Shown here: positions 1-8,412 of the stretch, piece by piece | Numbering within the stretch: position 1 is the first letter of the stretch | Layout: each line of letters begins with the position of its first letter | Origin: Obelidium mucronatum | Taxonomy: Eukaryota > Chytridiomycota > Chytridiomycetes > Chytridiales > Chytriomycetaceae | NCBI GenBank assembly: GCA_025765595.1 | Contig: JAIVFH010000448.1 | Location: 1 to 19,518, forward strand | DNA: 19,518 bases | Direction: 5' to 3' | Position numbers and translations under genes: made by a program | The notes under the pieces: model-generated | What the model was told of the DNA's origin: nothing | Databases searched by the model: none | The model's input: only the letters and a program-made list of their open reading frames with translations

Positions 1-192
1 CAACACGAAAAGAAAAAAGAGGTTGCCGATTTGTGGCAGAAACCATGTGTAGAGCAATTTTTTTTTTTTGTTTTTGCTTTGGCGCAGTACTTGCCGCCAT
101 TGTTGAAAGCAATAGTGACCACAGACTCCATGGAGCGAGCGCCAAATTATGCAGGATGTGTCTTGGAGATTTTTGCGTGCAGCCGCGAAAAA
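1..192. repeat. Partial spacer at left window edge
   Basis: This is the right-hand part of the shared spacer, beginning inside a repeat unit at CAACACGAAAAG. It contains the plus-strand T tract (about 59-69), the small TGGCG/CGCCA hairpin, the CTCCATGGAG palindrome and the run into the 5S terminator. It is continuous with the array and holds no gene of its own. Confidence 0.9.
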
Positions 193-452
193 AACTACAG
201 CACACAAAGCCGGCTGTCAAATGGAGAAAAGTCTGGGCAAGGCTTCTTCAAAGTTTGGAAGAGATGCGAGCCAGGTAGAGCGCGTGAAAACTAGAAAAGG
301 GAATTCAAAACAAAAGGCTCCTGCCCACTTTACGCAAGAAGCCGGTGTGCTAGCGTGGCGCCGTTGGCACGCCTATGTTGGCAGAAATTCCGCGCACAAC
401 ACGAAAAGAAAAAGAGGTTGCCGATTTGTGGCAGAAACCATGTGTAGAGCAA

Positions 453-464
453 TTTTTTTTTTTT
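453..464 (+). other. Plus-strand T tract in shared spacer (representative)
   Basis: Twelve T followed by G and five more T. The tract is 11-14 T in other units and present in both classes. It could act as a polymerase III terminator for plus-strand transcription converging on 5S, as a nucleosome-excluding tract, or have no role. Length differences may be replication slippage or sequencing error. Confidence 0.55.
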
Positions 465-474
465 GTTTTTGCTT

Positions 475-494
475 TGGCGCAGTACTTGCCGCCA
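475..494. repeat. Small hairpin with 5S-like core (representative)
   Basis: TGGCG and CGCCA form a five-pair stem that continues as CA/TG past one bulged C. In the copies at about 1885 and 7780 an extra G makes the stem continuous. Read on the minus strand, the loop side contains AGTACTGCG, which also occurs at the start of the 5S C box. Confidence 0.5.
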
Positions 495-520
495 TTGTTG
501 AAAGCAATAGTGACCACAGA

Positions 521-530
521 CTCCATGGAG
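521..530. repeat. 10-bp palindrome CTCCATGGAG (representative)
   Basis: A perfect palindrome, 58-67 bp beyond the 3' end of 5S, found in both unit classes. It contains an NcoI-type CCATGG core. Function unknown. Confidence 0.5.
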
Positions 531-582
531 CGAGCGCCAAATTATGCAGGATGTGTCTTGGAGATTTTTGCGTGCAGCCGCG

Positions 583-589
583 AAAAAAA
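583..589 (-). terminator. Pol III terminator of 5S (representative)
   Basis: A T7 run on the minus strand lies at the 3' end of the gene (its first two bases may belong to the RNA), followed by CGCGGCTGCACGC. A run of four or more T is the known RNA polymerase III stop. Copies are T6-T8 and sit at the left end of every 5S gene. The same run is retained beside the 13-nt remnant in every short unit. Confidence 0.9.
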
Positions 590-705
590 CTACAGCACAC
601 TGTATTCCCGCGTGGTCTCCCACCGCAGTACTGACAATGCCATCACCAGCTTAACTTCGGAGATCGGACGGGATCCGGTGCTTTTTGGTGTGTATGGCCG
701 TAGTT
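588..705 (-). rRNA. 5S ribosomal RNA, copy 1 (reference copy)
   Basis: This gene encodes the 118-nt 5S RNA of the large ribosomal subunit, transcribed leftwards by RNA polymerase III. Read on the minus strand it starts AACTACGGCC and ends GTGCTGTAGTT, so the termini form helix I. CACCA near nt 16 pairs with TGGTG near nt 58 (helix II), CATTGT pairs with ACAGTG (helix III region), and TGG-GAGA-CCA closes a hairpin. The internal promoter is visible: an A-box-like GTTAAGCTGG at nt 51-60, an intermediate element around TGATGGC, and a C box around TACTGCGGTGGGAGACC. A T7 terminator lies at the 3' end. TATAAA at 730-735 is about 25-30 nt upstream. The ends could be off by 1-2 nt. Most other copies match this one by eye over all 118 nt. 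Confidence 0.95.
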
Positions 706-729
706 GCAGGTTCTGTTTCTGTGTTGCGC

Positions 730-735
730 TTTATA
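730..735 (-). promoter_or_regulatory. TATA box upstream of 5S (representative)
   Basis: Minus-strand TATAAA lies 25-30 nt before the assigned first base of the 5S RNA, and the base at -1 is C. The same distance holds for 18 of 19 genes (the 19th is shifted by 2). Plants, insects and several fungi are known to use a TATA-like box at about -30 for 5S. The match in spacing makes a promoter role likely, but it is inferred. All short units lack it. Confidence 0.75.
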
Positions 736-738
736 CGA

Positions 739-752
739 TTGACAGCTGTCAA
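739..752. promoter_or_regulatory. 14-bp perfect palindrome upstream of 5S (representative)
   Basis: TTGACAGCTGTCAA reads the same on both strands. It lies 34-47 nt before the 5S start, just behind the TATA box. It is present at every full gene and absent from every short unit. It could bind a dimeric factor, but no factor is identifiable from the sequence. Its right half, GCTGTCAAAAA (745-755), recurs as a direct copy at 821-831. Confidence 0.6.
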
Positions 753-767
753 AAACAGCAAACTATG

Positions 768-786
768 AAAAAAAAAACTCTTTTTT
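768..786. repeat. A10/T6 inverted repeat (possible back-up terminator)
   Basis: A run of 8-12 A, CTC, then T5-T6 lies 63-81 nt upstream of the gene in each long unit. On the minus strand the A run is a long T run, so it would stop any polymerase III read-through arriving from the neighbouring unit on the right. It also could form an A/T hairpin. Its length varies between copies, as homopolymers do. The role is inferred. Confidence 0.5.
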
Positions 787-829
787 CTTTGGAACCAGGG
801 CGGCCCTTGAAATAAAGCCGGCTGTCAAA

Positions 830-921
830 AATAAAATTTGTTGTCTTGACAAACTGATTACCATAACAGATGTCCGCCTGCCTGTTTCTTTAGTTTTGGC
901 TGCTATGAGGCATCTCAAAAA
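830..921. repeat. Long-unit-only spacer segment (representative)
   Basis: About 92 bp present only in gene-bearing units, between GCTGTCAAA and TGGAGAAAAG. It is AT-rich at both ends and contains the short inverted repeat TTGTC-TT-GACAA at 841-852. I see no RNA gene, protein gene or recognised motif. It is the second stretch missing from the short units. Confidence 0.8.
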
Positions 922-1287
922 TGGAGAAAAGTCTGGGCAAGGCTTCTTCAAAGTTTGGAAGAGATGCGAGCCAGGTAGAGCGCGTGAAAACTAGAAAAGG
1001 GAATTCAAAACAAAAGGCTCCTGCCCACTTTACGCAAGAAGCCGGTGTGCTAGCGTGGCGCCGTTGGCACGCCTATGTTGGCAGAAATTCCGCGCACAAC
1101 ACGAAAAGAAAAAAGGGTTGCCGATTTGTGGCAGAAACCATGTGTAGAGCAATTTTTTTTTTTTGTTTTTGCTTTGGCGCAGTACTTGCCGCCATTGTTG
1201 AAAGCAATAGTGACCACAGACTCCATGGAGCGAGCGCCAAATTATGCAGGATGTTGTCTGGAGATTTTTGCGTGCAGCCGCGAAAAA
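922..1287. repeat. Shared spacer core, representative copy
   Basis: About 365 bp present in both unit classes. From left to right it contains an A-rich stretch with a GAATTC site, a GC-richer block with GGCGCC and two GTTGGCA direct repeats 14 bp apart, an A-rich stretch, a plus-strand T tract, the TGGCG/CGCCA hairpin, the CTCCATGGAG palindrome, and the run into the 5S terminator. A 75-codon Lys/Arg-rich reading frame recurs here, but nothing supports it as a gene. I recognise no other RNA gene (no snRNA, spliced leader or tRNA signature). Confidence 0.8.
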
Positions 1288-1406
1288 AACTACAGCACAC
1301 TGTATCCCGCGTGGTCTCCCACCGCAGTACTGACAATGCCATCACCAGCTTAACTTCGGAGATCGGACGGGAATCCGGTGCTTTTTGGTGTGTATGGGCC
1401 GTAGTT
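1288..1406 (-). rRNA. 5S ribosomal RNA, copy 2 (three indels)
   Basis: Same gene as copy 1 but 119 nt, with three single-base indels: one T missing in the TGTATTCCC stretch near the 3' end of the RNA, one A added next to GGATCC, and one G added in GGCC near the 5' end. TATAAA is at 1431-1436. The copy is either a mildly degenerate gene or carries uncorrected sequencing errors. The promoter and terminator look intact. Confidence 0.88.
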
Positions 1407-1996
1407 GCAGGTTCTGTTTCTGTGTTGCGCTTTATACGATTGACAGCTGTCAAAAACAGCAAACTATGAAAAAAAAAAACTCTTTTTTCTTTGGAACCCA
1501 GGGCGGCCCTTGAAATAAAGCCGGCTGTCAAAAAATAAAATTTGTTGTCTTGACAAACTGATTACCATAACAGATGTCCGCCTGCCTGTTTCTTTAGTTT
1601 TGGCTGCTATGAGGCATCTCAAAAATGGAGAAAAAGTCTGGGCAAGGCTTCTTCAAAGTTTGGAAGAGATGCGAGCCAGGTAGAGCGCGTGAAAACTAGA
1701 AAAGGGAATTCAAAACAAAAGGCTCCTGCCCACTTTACGCAAGAAAGCCGGTGGTGCTAGCGTGGCGCCGTTGGCACGCCTATGTTGGCAGAAATTCCGC
1801 GCACAACACGAAAAGAAAAAAGAGGTTGCCGATTTGTGGCAGAAACCATGTGTAGAGCAATTTTTTTTTTTTGTTTTTGCTTTGGCGGCAGTACTTGCCG
1901 CCATTGTTGAAAGCAATAGTGACCACAGACTCCATGGAGCGAGCGCCAAATTATGCAGGATGTGTCTTGGAGATTTTTGCGTGCAGCCGCGAAAAA

Positions 1997-2114
1997 AACT
2001 ACAGCACACTGTATTCCCGCGTGGTCTCCCACCGCAGTACTGACAATGCCATCACCAGCTTAACTTCGGAGATCGGACGGGATCCGGTGCTTTTTGGTGT
2101 GTATGGCCGTAGTT
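1997..2114 (-). rRNA. 5S ribosomal RNA, copy 3
   Basis: A 118-nt 5S gene matching the reference copy by eye, with a T7 terminator on the minus strand and TATAAA at 2139-2144. The spacer just to its left has the GGCGGCAGTACTTGCCGCC form of the hairpin, one G longer than most copies, which makes the stem perfect. Confidence 0.94.
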
Positions 2115-2698
2115 GCAGGTTCTGTTTCTGTGTTGCGCTTTATACGATTGACAGCTGTCAAAAACAGCAAACTATGAAAAAAAAAAACTCTTTTTTCTTT
2201 GGAACCAGGGCGGCCCTTGAAATAAAGCCGGCTGTCAAAAAATAAAATTTGTTGTCTTGACAAACTGATTACCATAACAGATGTCCGCCTGCCTGTTTCT
2301 TTAGTTTTGGCTGCTATGAGGCATCTCAAAAATGGAGAAAAGTCTGGCAAGGCTTCTTCAAAGTTTGGAAGAGATGCGAGCCAGGTAGAGCGCGTGAAAA
2401 CTAGAAAAGGGAATTCAAAACAAAAGGCTCCTGCCCACTTTACGCAAGAAGCCGGTGTGCTAGCGTGGCGCCGTTGGCACGCCTATGTTGGCAGAAATTC
2501 CGCGCACAACACGAAAAGAAAAAGAGGTTGCCGATTTGTGGCAGAAACCATGTGTAGAGCAATTTTTTTTTTTTTGTTTTTGCTTTGGCGCAGTACTTGC
2601 CGCCATTGTTGAAAGCAATAGTGACCACAGACTCCATGGAGCGAGCGCCAAATTATGCAGGATGTGTCTTGGAGATTTTTGCGTGCAGCCGCGAAAAA

Positions 2699-3094
2699 AA
2701 CTACAGCACACAAAGCCGGCTGTCAAATGGAGAAAAGTCTGGGCAAGGCTTCTTCAAAGTTTGGAAGAGATGCGAGCCAGGTAGAGCGCGTGAAAACTAG
2801 AAAAGGGAATTCAAAACAAAAGGCTCCTGCCCACTTTACGCAAGAAGCCGGTGTGCTAGCGTGGCGCCGTTGGCACGCCTATGTTGGCAGAAATTCCGCG
2901 CACAACACGAAAAGAAAAAAGAGGTTGCCGATTTGTGGCAGAAACCATGTGTAGAGCAATTTTTTTTTTTTTGTTTTTGCTTTGGCGCAGTACTTGCCGC
3001 CATTGTTGAAAGCAATAGTGACCACAGACTCCATGGAGCGAGCGCCAAATTATGCAGGATGTGTCTTGGAGATTTTTGCGTGCAGCGCGAAAAA
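2699..3094 (-). repeat. Short gene-less unit 2
   Basis: 5S remnant at 2699-2711 and the same compound junction as unit 1. 396 bp. First of two adjacent short units. Confidence 0.93.
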
Positions 3095-3490
3095 AACTAC
3101 AGCACACAAAGCCGGCTGTCAAATGGAGAAAAGTCTGGGCAAGGCTTCTTCAAAGTTTGGAAGAGATGCGAAGCCAGTAGAGCGCGTGAAAACTAGAAAA
3201 GGGAATTCAAAACAAAAGGCTCCTGCCCACTTTACGCAAGAAGCCGGTGTGCTAGCGTGGCGCCGTTGGCACGCCTATGTTGGCAGAAATTCCGCGCACA
3301 ACACGAAAAGAAAAAAGAGGTTGCCGATTTGTGGCAGAAACCATGTGTAGAGCAATTTTTTTTTTTTGTTTTTGCTTTGGCGCAGTACTTGCCGCCATTG
3401 TTGAAAGCAATAGTGACCACAGACTCCATGGAGCGAGCGCCAAATTATGCAGGATGTGTCTTGGAGATTTTTGCGTGCAGCCGCGAAAAA
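3095..3490 (-). repeat. Short gene-less unit 3
   Basis: 5S remnant at 3095-3107 and the same junction. GCGAAGCCAGTAGAGC near 3168 is a local variant of GCGAGCCAGGTAGAGC. The flank of its terminator reads CAGCGCG, one C short. Confidence 0.92.
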
Positions 3491-3608
3491 AACTACAGCA
3501 CACTGTATTCCCGCGTGGTCTCCCACCGCAGTACTGACAATGCCATCACCAGCTTAACTTCGGAGATCGGACGGGATCCGGTGCTTTTTGGTGTGTATGG
3601 CCGTAGTT
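3491..3608 (-). rRNA. 5S ribosomal RNA, copy 4
   Basis: A 118-nt 5S gene identical by eye to the reference copy, with TATAAA at 3633-3638 and the 14-bp palindrome at 3642-3655. It lies alone between two short units on its left and three on its right. Confidence 0.94.
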
Positions 3609-4191
3609 GCAGGTTCTGTTTCTGTGTTGCGCTTTATACGATTGACAGCTGTCAAAAACAGCAAACTATGAAAAAAAAAACTCTTTTTTCTTTGGAACCA
3701 GGGCGGCCCTTGAAATAAAGCCGGCTGTCAAAAAATAAAATTTGTTGTCTTGACAAACTGATTACCATAACAGATGTCCGCCTGCCTGTTTCTTTAGTTT
3801 TGGCTGCTATGAGGCATCTCAAAAATGGAGAAAAGTCTGGGCAAGGCTTCTTCAAAGTTTGGAAGAGATGCGAGCCAGGTAGAGCGCGTGAAAACTAGAA
3901 AGGGAATTCAAACAAAAGGCTCCTGCCCACTTTACGCAAGAAGCCGGTGTGCTAGCGTGGCGCCGTTGGCACGCCTATGTTGGCAGAAATTCCGCGCACA
4001 ACACGAAAAGAAAAAAGAGGTTGCCGATTTGTGGCAGAAACCATGTGTAGAGCAATTTTTTTTTTTTTGTTTTTGCTTTGGCGCAGTACTTGCCGCCATT
4101 GTTGAAAGCAATAGTGACCACAGACTCCATGGAGCGAGCGCCAAATTATGCAGGATGTGTCTTGGAGATTTTTGCGTGCAGCCGCGAAAAA

Positions 4192-4588
4192 AACTACAGC
4201 ACACAAAGCCGGCTGTCAAATGGAGAAAAGTCTGGGCAAGGCTTCTTCAAAGTTTGGAAGAGATGCGAGCCAGGTAGAGCGCGTGAAAACTAGAAAAGGG
4301 AATTCAAAACAAAAGGCTCCTGCCCACTTTACGCAAGAAGCCGGTGTGCTAGCGTGGCGCCGTTGGCACGCCTATGTTGGCAGAAATTCCGCGCACAACA
4401 CGAAAAGAAAAAAGAGGTTGCCGATTTGTGGCAGAAACCATGTGTAGAGCAATTTTTTTTTTTTTGTTTTTGCTTTGGCGCAGTACTTGCCGCCATTGTT
4501 GAAAGCAATAGTGACCACAGACTCCATGGAGCGAGCGCCAAATTATGCAGGATGTGTCTTGGAGATTTTTGCGTGCAGCCGCGAAAAA
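4192..4588 (-). repeat. Short gene-less unit 4
   Basis: 5S remnant at 4192-4204 and the same junction. First of three consecutive short units. Confidence 0.93.
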
Positions 4589-4984
4589 AACTACAGCACA
4601 CAAAGCCGGCTGTCAAATGGAGAAAAGTCTGGGCAAGGCTTCTTCAAAGTTTGGAAGAGATGCGAGCCAGGTAGAGCGCGTGAAAACTAGAAAAGGGAAT
4701 TCAAAACAAAAGGCTCCTGCCCACTTTACGCAAGAAGCCGGTGTGCTAGCGTGGCGCCGTTGGCACGCCTATGTTGGCAGAAATTCCGCGCACAACACGA
4801 AAAGAAAAAAGAGGTTGCCGATTTGTGGCAGAAACCATGTGTAGAGCAATTTTTTTTTTTTGTTTTTGCTTTGGCGCAGTACTTGCCGCCATTGTTGAAA
4901 GCAATAGTGACCACAGACTCCATGGAGCGAGCGCCAAATTATGCAGGATGTGTCTTGGAGATTTTTGCGTGCAGCCGCGAAAAA
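4589..4984 (-). repeat. Short gene-less unit 5
   Basis: 5S remnant at 4589-4601. Apart from T-tract length it looks identical to unit 4, as expected of a recent duplication. Confidence 0.93.
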
Positions 4985-5379
4985 AACTACAGCACACAAA
5001 GCCGGCTGTCAAATGGAGAAAAGTCTGGGCAAGGCTTCTTCAAAGTTTGGAAGAGATGCGAGCCAGGTAGAGCGCGTGAAAACTAGAAAAGGGAATTCAA
5101 AACAAAAGGCTCCTGCCCACTTTACGCAAGAAGCCGGTGTGCTAGCGTGGCGCCGTTGGCACGCCTATGTTGGCAGAAATTCCGCGCACAACACGAAAAG
5201 AAAAAAGAGGTTGCCGATTTGTGGCAGAAACCATGTGTAGAGCAATTTTTTTTTTTTGTTTTTGCTTTGGCGCAGTACTTGCCGCCATTGTTGAAAGCAA
5301 TAGTGACCACAGACTCCATGGAGCGAGCGCCAAATTATGCAGGATGTGTCTTGGAGATTTTGCGTGCAGCCGCGAAAAA
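4985..5379 (-). repeat. Short gene-less unit 6
   Basis: 5S remnant at 4985-4997 and the same junction. The spacer near 5357 has one T fewer (GAGATTTTGCG) than other copies. Confidence 0.93.
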
Positions 5380-5497
5380 AACTACAGCACACTGTATTCC
5401 CGCGTGGTCTCCACCGCAGTACTGACAATGCCATCACCAGCTTAACTTCGGAGATCGGACGGGATCCGGTGCTTTTTGGTGTGTATGGGCCGTAGTT
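5380..5497 (-). rRNA. 5S ribosomal RNA, copy 5 (two indels)
   Basis: 118 nt, but with compensating indels. One C of TCTCCCACC is missing, so the RNA has GGTGGAGACC in the C box instead of GGTGGGAGACC. One G is added in GGCC near the 5' end. TATAAA is at 5522-5527. If real, the C-box loss could weaken TFIIIA binding and the hairpin. Consensus error is equally possible. Confidence 0.87.
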
Positions 5498-6081
5498 GCA
5501 GGTTCTGTTTCTGTGTTGCGCTTTATACGATTGACAGCTGTCAAAACCAGCAAACTATGAAAAAAAAAAACTCTTTTTTCTTTGGAACCAGGGCGGCCCT
5601 TGAAATAAAGCCGGCTGTCAAAAAATAAAATTTGTTGTCTTGACAAACTGATTACCATAACAGATGTCCGCCTGCCTGTTTCTTTAGTTTTGGCTGCTAT
5701 GAGGCATCTCAAAAATGGAGAAAAGTCTGGGCAAGGCTTCTTCAAAGTTTGGAAGAGATGCGAGCCAGGTAGAGCGCGTGAAAACTAGAAAAGGGAATTC
5801 AAAACAAAAGGCTCCTGCCACTTTACGCAAGAAGCCGGTGTGCTAGCGTGGCGCCGTTGGCACGCCTATGTTGGCAGAAATTCCGCGCACAACACGAAAA
5901 GAAAAAGAGGTTGCCGATTTGTGGCAGAAACCATGTGTAGAGCAATTTTTTTTTTTTTGTTTTTGCTTTGGCGCAGTACTTGCCGCCATTGTTGAAAGCA
6001 ATAGTGACCACAGACTCCATGGAGCGAGCGCCAAATTATGCAGGATGTGTCTTGGAGATTTTTGCGTGCAGCCGCGAAAAA

Positions 6082-6478
6082 AACTACAGCACACAAAGCC
6101 GGCTGTCAAATGGAGAAAAGTCTGGGCAAGGCTTCTTCAAAGTTTGGAAGAGATGCGAGCCAGGTAGAGCGCGTGAAAACTAGAAAAGGGAATTCAAAAC
6201 AAAAGGCTCCTGCCCACTTTACGCAAGAAGCCGGTGTGCTAGCGTGGCGCCGTTGGCACGCCTATGTTGGCAGAAATTCCGCGCACAACACGAAAAGAAA
6301 AAAGAGGTTGCCGATTTGTGGCAGAAACCATGTGTAGAGCAATTTTTTTTTTTTTGTTTTTGCTTTGGCGCAGTACTTGCCGCCATTGTTGAAAGCAATA
6401 GTGACCACAGACTCCATGGAGCGAGCGCCAAATTATGCAGGATGTGTCTTGGAGATTTTTGCGTGCAGCCGCGAAAAA
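6082..6478 (-). repeat. Short gene-less unit 7
   Basis: 5S remnant at 6082-6094 and the same junction. Single short unit between 5S copies 5 and 6. Confidence 0.93.
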
Positions 6479-6598
6479 AACTACAGCACACTGTATTCCC
6501 GCGTGGTCTCCCACCGCAGTACTGACAATGCCATCACCAGCTTAACTTCGGAGATCGGACGGGATCCGGTTGCTTTTTGGTGTGTATGGGCCGTAGTT
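6479..6598 (-). rRNA. 5S ribosomal RNA, copy 6 (two insertions)
   Basis: 120 nt, with one extra T after GGATCCGG and one extra G in GGCC near the RNA 5' end. The internal A and C boxes are unchanged. TATAAA is at 6623-6628 and the terminator is normal. Confidence 0.88.
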
Positions 6599-7185
6599 GC
6601 AGGTTCTGTTTCTGTGTTGCGCTTTATACGATTGACAGCTGTCAAAAACAGCAAACTATGAAAAAAAAAACTCTTTTTTCTTTGGAACCAGGGCGGCCCT
6701 TGAAATAAAGCCGGCTGTCAAAAAATAAAATTTGTTGTCTTGACAAACTGATTACCATAACAGATGTCCGCCTGCCTGTTTCTTTAGTTTTGGCTGCTAT
6801 GAGGCATCTCAAAAATGGAGAAAAGTCTGGGCAAGGCTTCTTCAAAGTTTGGAAGAGATGCGAGCCAGGTAGAGCGCGTGAAAACTAGAAAAGGGAATTC
6901 AAAACAAAAGGCTCCTGCCCACTTTACGCAAGAAGCCGGTGTGCTAGCGTGGCGCCGTTGGCACGCCTATGTTGGCAGAAATTCCGCGCACAACACGAAA
7001 AGAAAAAAGAGGTTGCCGATTTGTGGCAGAAACCATGTGTAGAGCAATTTTTTTTTTTTTTGTTTTTGCTTTGGCGCAGTACTTGCCGCCATTGTTGAAA
7101 GCAATAGTGACCACAGACTCCATGGAGCGAGCGCCAAATTATGCAGGATGTGTCTTGGAGATTTTTGCGTGCAGCCGCGAAAAAA

Positions 7186-7303
7186 AACTACAGCACACTG
7201 TATTCCCGCGTGGTCTCCCACCGCAGTACTGACAATGCCATCACCAGCTTAACTTCGGAGATCGGACGGGATCCGGTGCTTTTTGGTGTGTATGGCCGTA
7301 GTT
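7186..7303 (-). rRNA. 5S ribosomal RNA, copy 7
   Basis: A 118-nt 5S gene matching the reference copy by eye, with TATAAA at 7328-7333. The terminator run is one base longer than usual (T8 on the minus strand). Confidence 0.94.
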
Positions 7304-7887
7304 GCAGGTTCTGTTTCTGTGTTGCGCTTTATACGATTGACAGCTGTCAAAAACAGCAAACTATGAAAAAAAAAACTCTTTTTTCTTTGGACCAGGGCGG
7401 CCCTTGAAATAAAGCCGGCTGTCAAAAAATAAAATTTGTTGTCTTGACAAACTGATTACCATAACAGATGTCCGCCTGCCTGTTTCTTAGTTTTGGCTGC
7501 TATGAGGCATCTCAAAAATGGAGAAAAAGTCTGGGCAAGGCTTCTTCAAAGTTTGGAAGAGATGCGAGCCAGGTAGAGCGCGTGAAAACTAGAAAAGGGA
7601 ATTCAAAACAAAGGCTCCTGCCCACTTTACGCAAGAAGCCGGTGTGCTAGCGTGGCGCCGTTGGCACGCCTATGTTGGCAGAAATTCCGCGCACAACACG
7701 AAAAGAAAAAAGAGGTTGCCGATTTGTGGCAGAAACCATGTGTAGAGCAATTTTTTTTTTTTTGTTTTTGCTTTGGCGGCAGTACTTGCCGCCATTGTTG
7801 AAGCAATAGTGACCACAGACTCCATGGAGCGAGCGCCAAATTATTGCAGGATGTGTCTTGGAGATTTTTGCGTGCAGCCGCGAAAAA

Positions 7888-8294
7888 AACTACAGCACAC
7901 AAAGCCGGCTGTCAAATGGAGAAAAGTCTGGGCAAGGCTTCTTCAAAGTTTGGAAGAGATGCGAGCCAGGTAGAGCGCGTGAAAACTAGAAAAGGGAATT
8001 CAAAACAAAAGAGCTCCTGCCCACTTTACGCAAGAAGCCGGTGTGCTAGCGTGGCGCCGTTGGCACGCCTATGTTGGCAGAAATTCCGCGCACAACACGA
8101 AAAAGAAAAAAGAGGTTGCCGATTTGTGGCAGAAACCATGTGTAGAGCAATTTTTTTTTTTTGTTTTTGCTTTGGCGCAGTACTGTGCCGCCATTGTTTG
8201 AAAGCAATAGTGACCACAGACTCCATGGAGCGAGCGCCAAGAAGGTAATTATGCAGGATGTGTCTTGGAGATTTTTGCGTGCAGCCGCGAAAAA
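7888..8294 (-). repeat. Short gene-less unit 8 (with insertion)
   Basis: 5S remnant at 7888-7900 and the same junction. At 407 bp it is the longest short unit: it carries the GAAGG-type insertion (about 8241-8247) plus single-base insertions in the T-tract/hairpin area. Confidence 0.92.
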
Positions 8295-8412
8295 AACTAC
8301 AGCACACTGTATTCCCGCGTGGTCTCCCACCGCAGTACTGACAATGCCATCACCAGCTTAACTTCGGAGATCGGACGGGATCCGGTGCTTTTTGGTGTGT
8401 ATGGCCGTAGTT
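8295..8412 (-). rRNA. 5S ribosomal RNA, copy 8
   Basis: A 118-nt 5S gene matching the reference copy by eye, with TATAAA at 8437-8442. Its 3' flank carries a short insertion (about 8241-8247) found downstream of only four of the genes. Confidence 0.94.

Larger units (their letters stand above)
193..587 (-). repeat. Short gene-less unit 1 (reference)
   Basis: This unit starts with the last 13 nt of 5S (193-205, minus strand) next to an intact terminator, then a 16-nt retained piece AAAGCCGGCTGTCAAA (206-221), then the shared spacer core from TGGAGAAAAG. Compared with a long unit, about 213 bp (the rest of 5S, TATA box, palindrome, A/T inverted repeat) and about 92 bp (the long-only segment) are missing. 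It cannot make 5S RNA. The same junction recurs in all 15 short units. Confidence 0.93.

Noticed and set aside
451..470. AATTTTTTTTTTTTG read as an Sm-binding site of an snRNA or spliced-leader RNA
   Set aside because: The T run is far longer than a usual Sm site. No conserved snRNA 5' sequence or spliced-leader exon with a GT donor is seen upstream.
471..490. GCTTTGGCGCAGT, similar to the start of U4 snRNA
   Set aside because: The U4 k-turn region and the TGCTAAT block that pairs with U6 are absent downstream. The similarity is about a dozen bases.
711..735. TTCTGTTTCTGTGTTGCGCTT, slightly like a euglenozoan spliced leader
   Set aside because: Only the short GTTTCTGT core matches. The sequence lies in the immediate 5' flank of 5S, and there is no GT donor or Sm site in the right place.
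886..910. TTTTGGCTGCTATGAGG, slightly like the dinoflagellate spliced leader
   Set aside because: Only eight consecutive bases match, and the required CCGTAGCCA part is missing.
6815..7042. A 75-codon Lys/Arg-rich frame starting at ATGGAGAAAAG that recurs in most units
   Set aside because: It recurs because the repeat recurs. With almost no substitutions between copies there is no way to see codon-level selection. It has no recognisable family and lies in a Pol III gene spacer.
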